Shown here one piece after another: positions 28,953 to 38,046 of a stretch of 64,000 nt of DNA. The notes under the pieces are model-generated. The model searched no databases. It was not told the DNA's origin and was given only the letters and a program-made list of their open reading frames with translations. Position 1 is the stretch's first letter, and each line of letters opens with the position of its first letter. The stretch comes from Treponema phagedenis (GTDB taxonomy: Bacteria; Spirochaetota; Spirochaetia; Treponematales; Treponemataceae), in the NCBI RefSeq assembly GCF_008153345.1, contig NZ_CP042818.1, positions 744,001-808,000 of the forward strand, read 5' to 3'. Made by a program: the position numbers and the translations under genes.

Positions 28953-30296
28953 ATGGAAAATATAAATGCTAATATAAACACAAACGAGATTACGCAGGAA
29001 AATTACAGTGATGCTTTGCGTGAGCAGCTTGCGGTAATAGACTTTAAAATGGTAACGTTCTCCCTTGCAGGAAAAGATTATGCCATCGATATTATGCAGG
29101 TTAAAGAAATCGCTAAGGCGGACAATTTTACCTATGTTCCGAACACGTCGCCCTTTGTAATCGGCGTATATAATCTGCGTGGAGACATTATTCCTATTAT
29201 TGATTTGAGAATATTTTTTAATATTTCTGTTAAAAAAAGAGAAAAAAACAGTATGGAAAGTATGGTTATTATTACTGTCGAAGATCAAACCTTTGGCGTA
29301 GTTGTTGACCATATTGACAAAGTTGTCGGCGTTTCTTCACATACTATTCAGCCGCCGCATCCTATTTTCGGCGATATTAATATTAAATATATTCACGGAG
29401 TCGTCGAAAATGCAGGAAGATTGTATATTCTTCTTGATGTAAATAGAATTTTTGCTTCAAAAACAAAGGAAGAGAAAGTGTCTGCCGAATTTAAGGGGCA
29501 GGAAATTCTTCCTCAAACGGTTCCTGAAAGCAATGTAGCATCTCAGCAATCGGAAGAAAGTCTTGATATTCGCTTTATTAGTGATACACTTGCTGCTTTC
29601 GGAAAATTTTATGCAAGTTCTATTAATGATGATTGGCTGCGTCAGCGATATCTTGAATGGCGAGAGCTTCGGGATTCAGGAGATACACAGCTGCAAAATG
29701 AAGATGATGTGAAAGAGTTTTTAAGTACGTTTTTATCTCCTCATACAAAACAATTTTGGTCTGAGAATTATGCAAAATCCGTGCAAGAAATTTTACCGGA
29801 AAATAGCAATAAGATTATCAATGTTTGGAATGTCGGCTGTGCATCAGGGTATGAAACATACAGTTTTGCCGTTTTATTAAAGAAAAAGTACCCGAATTCT
29901 GTTGTTAGAATTTATGCAAATGATTCCGACCTTTTGGCAATCTCAAATGCTCCGATGCTTACGATCCCTGAAGAAAAAATATCTTCAATGTATCGCCCTT
30001 ATGTTGTAAAAGGCGTAAGCGGTGCATATACTTTTTCAAGTGAAATTAAAGACATGATTTTATTTGAATATCATGATTGTGCGCATCAAAATACTGTCCC
30101 TGACATCGATATTATACTTGCGCGAGATGTGCTTTCATTTATGTCGGCTTCTTTGCAGTCGGAAATGTTACAAGAGTTTAGAGAAAAGCTTAAGACAACG
30201 GGTGTGGTTATACTCGGGCAAAATGAAGTAATGCCGCGCCAGCAAGGCTGGTTGCGAGCGGAAGCCGGGGGGCTTGCTATTTTTAGCAAGGAATAA
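28953..30296 (+). CDS. CheW-CheR-like fusion protein
   Basis: 447 residues. Residues about 32-180 form a CheW domain (MVTFSLAGKDYAIDIMQVKEI, NLRGDIIPIIDLR, YIHGVVE). After a polar linker (about 180-205) comes a domain resembling the CheR SAM methyltransferase, with VWNVGCASGYETYSFAV as the SAM loop and YANDSDLLAISNAP as the acidic loop. CheW couples CheA to receptors. A CheW-CheR-like hybrid is known from Treponema denticola chemoreceptor arrays. Whether the CheR-like part still methylates is unclear: the usual GCASGEE motif reads GCASGYE. It starts 9 bases after cheA. Confidence 0.9.
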   Translation: MENINANINTNEITQENYSDALREQLAVIDFKMVTFSLAGKDYAIDIMQVKEIAKADNFTYVPNTSPFVIGVYNLRGDIIPIIDLRIFFNISVKKREKNSMESMVIITVEDQTFGVVVDHIDKVVGVSSHTIQPPHPIFGDINIKYIHGVVENAGRLYILLDVNRIFASKTKEEKVSAEFKGQEILPQTVPESNVASQQSEESLDIRFISDTLAAFGKFYASSINDDWLRQRYLEWRELRDSGDTQLQNEDDVKEFLSTFLSPHTKQFWSENYAKSVQEILPENSNKIINVWNVGCASGYETYSFAVLLKKKYPNSVVRIYANDSDLLAISNAPMLTIPEEKISSMYRPYVVKGVSGAYTFSSEIKDMILFEYHDCAHQNTVPDIDIILARDVLSFMSASLQSEMLQEFREKLKTTGVVILGQNEVMPRQQGWLRAEAGGLAIFSKE

Positions 30297-30421
30297 TAAA
30301 ATATAGTGGCTTTTAGAATTTTTCGAATGTGTAGTATTTGTTGGGATTTAAGAATGTTATGAATCGGTTTTACCGAATCATCAAAATTCTATAATAGAAA
30401 CACAACTATAAGGAGTTTTTA

Positions 30422-30886
30422 ATGCGTGTAGAGTATATCAACCCGTTTAGTGAGGCAGCCTATAATATTTTGTCTCAAGTTTTGGGGGGGGAAATTAAAA
30501 GAGGTGATTTATACCTGAAATCAAGTTGTATGCCGGTTATGGGTGTTGCGGCTATTGTAGGGCTTGCAGGGGATGTTGAAGGACGTGTTATCTTTGATAT
30601 GACCGGCGTTACTGCCTTAAATATTGCCTCCGCAATGAATGGTGAAGAGCTTGCAACCTTTGATGAGCTTGCAAGGGCAACGGTTACAGAACTGGCAAAC
30701 CTTATTACCGCTCAGGCTGTTACAAAACTGCATGATTTGGGTTTTAAATTTGATCTTACCCCTCCGGCTCTTTTTACCGGAGATAATATGGAAATATCAA
30801 ACAATGATATTGAAGCTTTAATAGTGCCGATGGAAACCTCTCAAGGCAAAGTAGAAATTAATGTCGCTGTTCGTGACAGAGTATAG
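30422..30886 (+). CDS. cheX: CheX-family CheY phosphatase
   Basis: 154 residues. CheX removes phosphate from CheY-P in spirochetes. The fold is recognised from the N-terminal RVEYINPFSEAAYNIL, the VEGRVIFDMTGVTALNIASAMNGE stretch, and the key helix ATFDELARATVTELANLITAQA with the E and N residues that make up the phosphatase ExxN motif (E-L-A-N). GGAG lies upstream of the ATG at 30422. The gene contains a run of eight G (30484-30491). It is third in the che operon, 125 bases after the fusion gene. Confidence 0.93.
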   Translation: MRVEYINPFSEAAYNILSQVLGGEIKRGDLYLKSSCMPVMGVAAIVGLAGDVEGRVIFDMTGVTALNIASAMNGEELATFDELARATVTELANLITAQAVTKLHDLGFKFDLTPPALFTGDNMEISNNDIEALIVPMETSQGKVEINVAVRDRV

Positions 30887-30897
30887 GAGAAAATAGT

Positions 30898-31335
30898 ATG
30901 ATTTCCAAACAAGATTTTCCGACAATTAATGATCGCGCACCTGATGGACAAAAACCTGACGGGACACGCTACCGCGTACTGGTGGTTGATGATTCCATAT
31001 TTGTTTCAAAACAAATAGGTCAAATTTTGACTAGCGAAGGGTATGAGGTTGCAGGGACAGCAGCAGATGGCTTAGAAGGCGTTGAAAAATATAAAGCAAT
31101 GTGCCCTAATGTAGATCTTGTAACAATGGATATAACCATGCCAAAAATGGATGGAATTACGGCTTTAGAGCAAATAATGGATTTTGATAAAAATGCGAAA
31201 GTTGTAATGATTTCCGCTCTTGGAAAAGAAGAATTAGTAAAAAAAGCTCTTCTTTTAGGTGCTAAAAACTATATTGTTAAGCCGCTTGATCGAAAAAAGG
31301 TTCTTGAGCGCATTTCAAACGTTTTAGCAAAATAA
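30898..31335 (+). CDS. cheY: Chemotaxis response regulator CheY
   Basis: 145 residues with an extra ~25 at the N-terminus compared with E. coli CheY. The acidic pair is D31-D32 (VLVVDDS), the phospho-acceptor D78 (VTMDITMPKMDG), and the conserved T/S and K are in VVMISALGKE and YIVKPLDRKK. Phospho-CheY acts on the flagellar switch. AGGAG precedes the ATG, 11 bases after cheX. Confidence 0.95.
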   Translation: MISKQDFPTINDRAPDGQKPDGTRYRVLVVDDSIFVSKQIGQILTSEGYEVAGTAADGLEGVEKYKAMCPNVDLVTMDITMPKMDGITALEQIMDFDKNAKVVMISALGKEELVKKALLLGAKNYIVKPLDRKKVLERISNVLAK

Positions 31336-31388
31336 AAATTTATTCGGTTTGAAGCAATTTTTCAAACAGAGTAGTTTTCTTGCAGCCA

Positions 31389-31425
31389 TATAATCCGTTT
31401 TTTATAAAAATATCGGATTATATGG
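31389..31425. other. Imperfect hairpin after cheY
   Basis: ATATAATCCG...CGGATTATAT with a 13-15-base loop, about 60 bases after the cheY stop. It lacks a T-run, so termination is uncertain. Confidence 0.35.
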
Positions 31426-31462
31426 GAGCCTCTATAACATCATTTTTTAGTAGCTTTCTCTC

Positions 31463-31747
31463 GTATAACGTTTTGTAATTAAATTCCTGTTATAGAAATC
31501 AGAGTATCAGCGATAAGTGCTTGCGGATTTAAGGATTCCTATGGTAAATTGCTCACCGTTGCTCAATTCCAAACGATGTTTTGCCTGATACTCCAGCGTA
31601 AGCAGGTAAAACTCGTAGGCGAACTAAAGGTAGAAATTCCAAGGGTTCGCCCTTGCGCCGTATCGAACTCTTTTTTATAAAACTCTTTATGATTTTTGTA
31701 AGATGTGGTAAGAAAAATAATTGAATTATCAAAAAAACGCTGTACTG
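31463..31747. repeat. Modular intergenic repeat, copy E
   Basis: Left end GTATAACGTTTTGTAATTAA and right end, read inward, CAGTACAGCGTTTTTTTGAT. The landmarks CTATGGTAAATTGCTCACCG and CCGTATCGAACTCTTTTTTA flank an inserted cassette with GGCGAAC...GGTTCGCC. Apart from this repeat and the hairpin before it the 31,336-31,817 gap holds nothing I can name. Confidence 0.75.
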
Positions 31748-31817
31748 GTTTTTGTGTTGCCTATAATATTTATGCGAACCGATGCTAACTGCAAGCTGAA
31801 ATCATTGGATCTGATTT

Positions 31818-32516
31818 TTATTTCAGGCTAATGAGATAATATTTTTTATCAAAATAAATTATCGTATAGTTCCCGTGTCTAAAATTTTTTAATTTTTCTC
31901 TGAGTCTATGTATACTTGTATATAGAATTTGTCTTTCTTTAGTTTTATCATTATTAAAAATTCTGTTGTTTATTTGATGCCCGTTTATTCCTTGCGGGTT
32001 ATCTAAAAGTACTGCTAGAATTTTTTTCATATTTCCTTTTAAACATTTACTGAAATCCTCAATATAAGTAAATGATTTGGTTGACAAAGTAGGATAAGGG
32101 AGTTTTTTTTCGGCAACACTCTCACTGGTGTCTTTTTTTTGGTGGTGCTCATTTTGAACAGCCGCTAAAATTTTTTTAAGGTTTTCAATTTTTATTTTTT
32201 CGTGTGACGTAAGATCTGCTGTATCTGCAGACAAATCAATAGTATGTATCTCTTCAAGCTTAAACAACTGATCGGAAAAACTATAAGGAAGGGTCATGAG
32301 TTTTTTTACTTGTATATGCGCAATATCATGAATATGTAAAACATATTGGTTAAGGTTTTCTTTTGAAGTTATGAGCAATATTTTTTCAATATTATCAAAA
32401 TAGAATAAAAGCTCGGATAAAGAAAAAGCATGAAGTGCAGGAATTTTATTTTTGTAGAGATGTTTATATAAAAAATTTCGAATTTTATTATCTTGCTCAA
32501 ATAAAATTGTTTTCAT
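31818..32516 (-). CDS. Atypical response-regulator-like protein with winged-helix C-terminus
   Basis: About 233 residues from the ATG at 32516; the frame extends to a TTG at 32648 but that part looks unlikely. The start MKTILFEQDNKIRNFLYKHL resembles a receiver-domain beginning with the acidic pair changed (EQD). The segment KILLITSKEN stands where the phospho-aspartate would be and has none, and LPYSFSDQLFKLEEI resembles the end of a receiver (the KPF-x-x-x-EL region). The C-terminus (about 150-233, LLDNPQGINGHQINNRIF, then SIHRLREKLKNF) looks like an OmpR-type winged helix. So it is probably a phosphorylation-independent transcription regulator. It is divergent from smc, sharing its upstream region. 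The family call is an inference. Confidence 0.55.
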   Translation of the reverse strand: MKTILFEQDNKIRNFLYKHLYKNKIPALHAFSLSELLFYFDNIEKILLITSKENLNQYVLHIHDIAHIQVKKLMTLPYSFSDQLFKLEEIHTIDLSADTADLTSHEKIKIENLKKILAAVQNEHHQKKDTSESVAEKKLPYPTLSTKSFTYIEDFSKCLKGNMKKILAVLLDNPQGINGHQINNRIFNNDKTKERQILYTSIHRLREKLKNFRHGNYTIIYFDKKYYLISLK

Positions 32517-32706
32517 AATTTCTTTATCGGTATTTTTATAATTTTTTAAAGAGTAATAAAACTCTTTATACCTACTGACAATTTTCAATAGAAAGTGTAT
32601 TATAGGAAAATGTGGATAAAAAATTGTATTATATGCACTGGATATCAAAGCACACAGAGATTAAAACTTTGTCGTAATCTCAAAAAGATAAGGGGTCTTT
32701 CCAATC

Positions 32707-35700
32707 GTGTTCTTAAAATCACTTGAAATATTCGGATTTAAATCTTTTGCAGATCGCACGCGAATTGAATTTTCTGAAGGTATTACCGCATTACTCGGTC
32801 CAAACGGTTGCGGAAAAAGTAATGTAGTTGATGCAATAAAATGGGTTTTAGGCGAGCAGTCCCCTAAAACACTTCGCGCGGATAAAATGGAAGACGTTAT
32901 TTTTAACGGAACCGAAACCCGTAAGCCTTTGAATGTTGCGGAGGTTACATTTACAATCAGCAATGAAACAGGAATTCTTGATCTTGATATACCTGAAATT
33001 GCAATCAAACGGCGGCTTTTCCGTTCAGGCGAAAGTGAATATTTTATTAATAACAATCCTGCAAAACTAAAAGAAATACGCGAGCTCTTTTGGGATACCG
33101 GAGTAGGGAAGGTTGCCTATTCGGTGATGGAACAGGGAAAAATTGACCAGATTCTTTCAAGCAAGCCGGAAGATCGGCGCTATCTTTTTGAAGAAGCTGC
33201 GGGGATCACTAAATTTAAAATCCGCAGAATGGAAGCTGAGCGAAAATTGGAAAAGACGCAGGAAAACATGCGTCAGATTGACGGCATTTTACAGGAAGTA
33301 AGTAAAAGCTATGAAACATTAAAAAAACAAGCAGAGCAAACAAAACGATATCGTAAATTAAAAGATGAAATATTTGAAGATGAGCTTGATATCAATCTCT
33401 TGCGCTTAAAAGGTTTTGTTGATAATCATGCGCAGCGATCTGAAAATATTAAAGCGACAAAAGAAAAGCGCGATTCTTTACAGGCTGAAATTGACTCAAT
33501 TCATGCGCTCCTTTCTGAAAATATGGATGAAATTAACGCAATGGAAACAAAGCTTGACGGATTTCATAAAGAAATTTACGGACTCGCTATTGAGCAGAAG
33601 GCAAAACAAAATGAAGCACAGCTGCATGCGCAGCGTCAAAGCGAATTAAAAACAAAAATCGGGCAGTTGGAAGTACGGAAAAGCTCTATTGAAGAACGTA
33701 TTGAAGAACTGAGAGAAAATATTGATGAACAGGAAGCAACCATTCTCAAGCTTAAGGCTGCGGCGGCGGCAATAGAAAAAAATATTGCTTCTTTTGAAGA
33801 AAACATTAGGTTGGCAAGTGGTAAAATAACCGCAAATGATACCGCCGCTGCGAAACTCGAAGAAGAGATTACCGACTTAAACGGAAAGCGGGCAAAACTT
33901 GAAGAAGCGCTGCGCGAAATTACCGAAGATATTGTAACCGAACTTGATAAAAAGCTTTCCGCTGCCGGTTATTCGGCGAAGGCAAAAACGGAAACGGAAG
34001 AACGTTTGTTCGAAACAATCGGTAAACTGCGGATTTTTGCTACAGGGCGTAAAAACATTTTTTCCGATTTTGCCACCGTGCAGCAAATGGTTGAAAAAGA
34101 AAGAGAAAAGTTTGCAATTTCCGCAGTTGAAACCTTTTCCGAAATTCTTTCATTGATTGAACAACTTGAAAAAGATTTGCAAGAATATAAAAAAAGCTCT
34201 GCAAACTTTATTGATGAGTTCCTTGCTCCGGAAGGAATTATTACCAAAAAACGAAACATTGATTCTCAAATAGCAGAAAATAGACAAACAATTGAAGAAA
34301 AGCGGAGTCAAATCCTTAACTTGAATGCGGAGAATTCTCAACTTGCAATAAAAATAGCCGAATACCGCAAAACACTTGAAGAGCTGCGAATTAATAGGGC
34401 GCAAATGCGTGCAGAGTCGGAGGCTGCAGAGCGGCAAGCTACTCTTATTCGGCGTGAGCTTACCAATCAAGAAGGGCTTTTAAAAGATATCGAAAACGAA
34501 ATCTTTAGCGAGCAAAAACGATTTGATGAAGTAAAAGAACAGCTTTTGGAAATTGAAGGAGAGATTGCCTCAATAGAGCGGAAAGGTAGACAACTCACCG
34601 AGTCGCTTGAAAACTTGGAAAAAGAGATCGGCTCAAAAAACTCTCTTTTATCCTCAAAAGAAAAAAAATTGCAAAGTTTTACCGCTGAAATGAGCAAGGT
34701 TCAAACCTCGCTTGAAAAATATCACTTGGAATCCGCACAGCTTGAAACCGAGATAAAAAACGTAAAAGATAATTTTAGAGAATTATATTCGCGCGAGCTT
34801 ATGGAATATGAGGAGCGAATGTATAAGATAAAAAAATCTTCCTCGGATTTGCGTACAGAACTTGCGGAACGTAAAAGTCATGTAAAAGCGCTTGGAAATG
34901 TAAACCTCATGGCGGTTGAAGAATTTGAAGAAGTAAAAGAGCGGTATGATTTTTTGAATACGCAAATTGCAGACCTTGAAAAAGCATCAGCGGATTTGCA
35001 GCGTATAACCGATGAGATAAAAGCGGAGTCAACCGAACTGTTTTTAGCAACATATAATAAGATAAAGAAAAACTTTCATAATATGTTCAGAAGGCTTTTC
35101 GGCGGCGGAAGGGCGGAGATTCGTCTCACCGATCCGAAAATGGTGTTGGAATCGGGAATCGATATTTTTGCGCAGCCGCCGGGGAAAAAACTTGAAAACA
35201 TCGGACTGCTTTCGGGCGGCGAAAAATCCATGACGGCAGTCGCCCTGCTTTTTGCAACCTATATGGTAAAGCCGTCTCCTTTTTGTCTTTTGGATGAAAT
35301 TGATGCCGCCCTTGATGAGCAGAATGTTATCCGTTTTGTTACCGCTTTGCGGGAGTTTGCCAACATAAGCCAGTATATTATTATCACACATAATAAAAAA
35401 ACAGTTTTAGGTGCAAAAACCATGCTCGGCGTTACAATGGAAGAATCCGGTGTATCAAAAATAATTTCCATCAAGCTTGACCATGAAAGTGAACTTTTAC
35501 GAAAAGCGGCAATTGACTCGGCTGATGATTTTGTGGAAGAAGATGTCGCTCCTGAAGAAGGAGTGGTAATTCCACCGCATCCGCCAAAGCGTATAAAAAC
35601 GGTTCAATCTCAAAGTAAAACACTAAATTCTGAAACGCAAACCGAAAATAATGCCGATACTGTTATAAATACCGATTCCGACACGGATGCCGGTGCGGAA

Positions 35701-35793
35701 AAAGAGTCGGAGCGTTCTGAAGAAGCTTCATCGCTTGTCAGTGAAAATGATTTTTCAGAAAATGAACCGGATGAAGACACGGAAAATCGATAG
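32707..35793 (+). CDS. smc: Chromosome partition protein Smc (short form)
   Basis: 1028 residues, about 150 shorter than typical Smc. The N-terminal ATPase half shows Walker A GPNGCGKSN (31-39) and the Q-loop region AYSVMEQGKIDQIL. The C-terminal half shows LLSGGEKSMTAVALLFA and the Walker B FCLLDEIDAALD. Between lie long coiled coils. I cannot find a standard hinge domain in the middle (around 440-520); a short non-coil stretch stands there instead. After the ATPase head there is a ~110-residue acidic low-complexity tail (ETQTENNADTVINTDSDTDA). The start is GTG. It is followed after 14 bases by two envelope genes. Confidence 0.88.
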   Translation: MFLKSLEIFGFKSFADRTRIEFSEGITALLGPNGCGKSNVVDAIKWVLGEQSPKTLRADKMEDVIFNGTETRKPLNVAEVTFTISNETGILDLDIPEIAIKRRLFRSGESEYFINNNPAKLKEIRELFWDTGVGKVAYSVMEQGKIDQILSSKPEDRRYLFEEAAGITKFKIRRMEAERKLEKTQENMRQIDGILQEVSKSYETLKKQAEQTKRYRKLKDEIFEDELDINLLRLKGFVDNHAQRSENIKATKEKRDSLQAEIDSIHALLSENMDEINAMETKLDGFHKEIYGLAIEQKAKQNEAQLHAQRQSELKTKIGQLEVRKSSIEERIEELRENIDEQEATILKLKAAAAAIEKNIASFEENIRLASGKITANDTAAAKLEEEITDLNGKRAKLEEALREITEDIVTELDKKLSAAGYSAKAKTETEERLFETIGKLRIFATGRKNIFSDFATVQQMVEKEREKFAISAVETFSEILSLIEQLEKDLQEYKKSSANFIDEFLAPEGIITKKRNIDSQIAENRQTIEEKRSQILNLNAENSQLAIKIAEYRKTLEELRINRAQMRAESEAAERQATLIRRELTNQEGLLKDIENEIFSEQKRFDEVKEQLLEIEGEIASIERKGRQLTESLENLEKEIGSKNSLLSSKEKKLQSFTAEMSKVQTSLEKYHLESAQLETEIKNVKDNFRELYSRELMEYEERMYKIKKSSSDLRTELAERKSHVKALGNVNLMAVEEFEEVKERYDFLNTQIADLEKASADLQRITDEIKAESTELFLATYNKIKKNFHNMFRRLFGGGRAEIRLTDPKMVLESGIDIFAQPPGKKLENIGLLSGGEKSMTAVALLFATYMVKPSPFCLLDEIDAALDEQNVIRFVTALREFANISQYIIITHNKKTVLGAKTMLGVTMEESGVSKIISIKLDHESELLRKAAIDSADDFVEEDVAPEEGVVIPPHPPKRIKTVQSQSKTLNSETQTENNADTVINTDSDTDAGAEKESERSEEASSLVSENDFSENEPDEDTENR

Positions 35794-35807
35794 CGAAGGA
35801 TTTAAAA

Positions 35808-36146
35808 ATGAACCAAAAGTTTTCAAAAAAAAAGATAAAGTTGCTTATTTCTTTGGTGGTTGTTTTTTTTGCGGCTTTGATTTTTTTAATTGTATTTTTC
35901 TTGAAAAAAAACATGAAAACTGCAGATGGTGAAGAAATTATCAATGTAAAAATAGCACCTGCGTTGATGGCAGTTCCCGAAGAACCATTGTCTTTACCGC
36001 CGATAGAATTTTCAAGAAAACAAAAAAAGAACTGGGACGAAGAAGAAATACAAGAGCTTTATGAAACTCCTACAAAAGAGGAAATGGAAGACTTGCATAA
36101 GGAAAATGAAAAGCAAATAAAAGAGCTGATGGAGGCGGTACCGTGA
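35808..36146 (+). CDS. Small single-span membrane protein, unknown function
   Basis: 112 residues, GAAGGA ribosome site. Basic start (NQKFSKKKIK), one hydrophobic helix about 12-33 (LLISLVVVFFAALIFLIVFF), then a short acidic/Pro-rich outer part (EEPLSLPPIEF) and a charged C-terminus. It is anchored in the inner membrane with most of the protein outside. It sits between smc and a lipoprotein gene, overlapping the latter by four bases, so the two are translationally coupled and may work together at the envelope. No family recognised. Confidence 0.7.
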   Translation: MNQKFSKKKIKLLISLVVVFFAALIFLIVFFLKKNMKTADGEEIINVKIAPALMAVPEEPLSLPPIEFSRKQKKNWDEEEIQELYETPTKEEMEDLHKENEKQIKELMEAVP

Positions 36147-37729
36147 GAAAAACAATTCGTATAAGTTTTTGTATTTTTGGTTTGCTGTGTGTCTCTGCCT
36201 GTGTAACACATCAAAAAAAAGAGAGTGTGAAGGATACTGCTCAAGGAATAGTCCATAAAGAGCTTGAAGAAAAGCGAACTTCACAAGCGGAAATGGCATT
36301 GAAAGAGCTGGAACAGGAACAAGAACAGGAGTCTGCTCCTTCAGGTGCGGATACTACATCCGAACCGGCGCTTGAGGCTATAAAGAAAACAGAGCCTATT
36401 GAACTTGCGCCGTCCGCGCTTCCTACTGCGGAGACTGAAGAAAAACCGGATATTGCCGTTGCAAAAGATGAGCCCATGCTGGAAGTTCCCTTGCATACGG
36501 ATTCTTCTACAAAGATTGTTGAAAACGAAGCTGCGGAAAAAAAGCCTGAATCGACAGCAAAAGAGGATATTCAAGAAGAAAAAAAAGATACTGCCGTAAA
36601 AACCAACACTGAGGACTTATCCGCGCCGCCTAAATCGGCTGTCGAAGAAAAAACAAAACAAATCCGGGCAAAACAAAAAGATACCGATAAAAAAAAGCAA
36701 GAGGAAAAATCTACACGTATTGAGAAAAAACAGTCCGTTGCTTCTATTGAAAAAACGCGGGCTTCCAAACCTATTAAAGAAAAACAAGAGAAAAAGGAAC
36801 CTGTTGTTAACCCTGAAGTAGCAAAGGCTGCGGATACATATGAAGCGGAAGGGAGCCCTGATCGCTCCGAACTTCTTGCGACTCCTCCCGCTCAATATGA
36901 AGAGCCCGCACCGACGCCCGAAGCAAAAGAGAAGCCTTCCCGATCAGTGAAAATAACCGTGGGACAAAAACTGGCGGTGGTATATCCCGGAGAGGGATGG
37001 GTATATATTGGAGAGACAACGGCACAAATAGGCCTGAGATATCAACAGCGAAAAATAGAAGATAAAAATTCTTTGTTTACGTTTATTGCAGACAAAGAAG
37101 GGGATTATATTCTGAATTTTTCTCGTTATGATGTTTTTAGCGATGAATTTATTCCCGATGCATTAAGTGTTCGGGTTGATACTGCTAAAGAAAAAAATGA
37201 TCGGACGGTGCGCGCTCCCGATTATAAACAGCCTGAAAAAACTTCTGAAGTTTTAGCGGAAAAAAATATCGAGCGGCCAACGCAAAAAGAATCGCCTGCG
37301 CCTTTAATTCTCGATAAATCATTGGGGAATAATACGAAAGAAACTGAAAAACCCGAAGGTGGCAGCGAAACTACTCCGTTATTTAAAGAAAACACCGAAA
37401 GAAAAAACAGCCCCGCACCGGTTCGGGAAAATCCTTTGCAAAAAGATTCACGGGAATATCTTGACGGCGTAAGACAGCAAATTGCCGAAGGGAACGCAGC
37501 CGGTGCCCTGGCAAGTTTAGAGCAGTTTTTTGTTTTTTCAGAAAACCGAATAGACGAAGCATGGTTTTTGCGCGGACAGGCGTATGAGCTTAACGGCCCG
37601 AACAGAAATATTCGTTTAGCCCTCGATGCGTATCAAACAGTCACAAAAACATTTCCTCAAAGTCAATGGTGGGAAAAATCAAATGACCGCATTCGATATA
37701 TAAAAAATTTTTATATCAATATTCATTAA
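36143..37729 (+). CDS. Lipoprotein with Lys/Glu-rich spacer and C-terminal TPR-like domain
   Basis: 528 residues, GTG start with GGAGG upstream. The signal peptide ends in LLCVSAC (lipidation site about residue 20). Residues about 25-265 are low-complexity Lys/Glu/Ala/Pro sequence, likely an extended periplasmic spacer. About 268-350 is a small beta-rich domain (VKITVGQKLAVVYPGEGWVYIG, then FTFIADKEGDYILNF). After a second spacer, residues about 430-528 look like TPR helices (AAGALASLEQFFVFSENRIDEAWFLRGQAYELNG). This resembles a divisome or outer-membrane assembly accessory protein, but no family is certain. Coupled to the membrane protein gene upstream. Confidence 0.65.
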   Translation: MRKTIRISFCIFGLLCVSACVTHQKKESVKDTAQGIVHKELEEKRTSQAEMALKELEQEQEQESAPSGADTTSEPALEAIKKTEPIELAPSALPTAETEEKPDIAVAKDEPMLEVPLHTDSSTKIVENEAAEKKPESTAKEDIQEEKKDTAVKTNTEDLSAPPKSAVEEKTKQIRAKQKDTDKKKQEEKSTRIEKKQSVASIEKTRASKPIKEKQEKKEPVVNPEVAKAADTYEAEGSPDRSELLATPPAQYEEPAPTPEAKEKPSRSVKITVGQKLAVVYPGEGWVYIGETTAQIGLRYQQRKIEDKNSLFTFIADKEGDYILNFSRYDVFSDEFIPDALSVRVDTAKEKNDRTVRAPDYKQPEKTSEVLAEKNIERPTQKESPAPLILDKSLGNNTKETEKPEGGSETTPLFKENTERKNSPAPVRENPLQKDSREYLDGVRQQIAEGNAAGALASLEQFFVFSENRIDEAWFLRGQAYELNGPNRNIRLALDAYQTVTKTFPQSQWWEKSNDRIRYIKNFYINIH

Positions 37730-37740
37730 GTTTTTATTCT

Positions 37741-38046
37741 GAGTTTGCCATCGATGAGCAATTTACCATAGGAATGTTTAAATCCGGTGTGCTAGTGCAG
37801 CGTTTTTTTAATAAGCCGATTAATTTTTTTTAATACTTCTTACCAAAAACGTAAAAAATTTTATAAAAAGGAGTTCGACACGGCGCAAGGGTCAATTTTT
37901 ACCGTCCATGGCAAAAACTGACCTATGAGTTTGAAAACTCCTATTTATATAGCTGTGGTAGTTTTCAAACTCATTTCTGCGTGGAACCACGGGCGTCCGT
38001 GCCCGTTCTGATTTTTACCATAGTTATGCTAAATCCGGTGTGCTAG
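37741..38046. repeat. Modular intergenic repeat, copy F, overlapping the radA stop codon
   Basis: It contains TGCAGCGTTTTTTTAATAAG as outer end, TTTTATAAAAAGGAGTTCGA, an imperfect GTCCAT-loop hairpin near 37900, a cassette core GAGTTTGAAAACT...AGTTTTCAAACTC (37928-37972) and ACGGGC-gtccgt-GCCCGT near 37991. A perfect 17-bp direct repeat (37779-37795 and 38030-38046) bounds it, and its second copy includes the TAG stop of radA. Confidence 0.7.
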
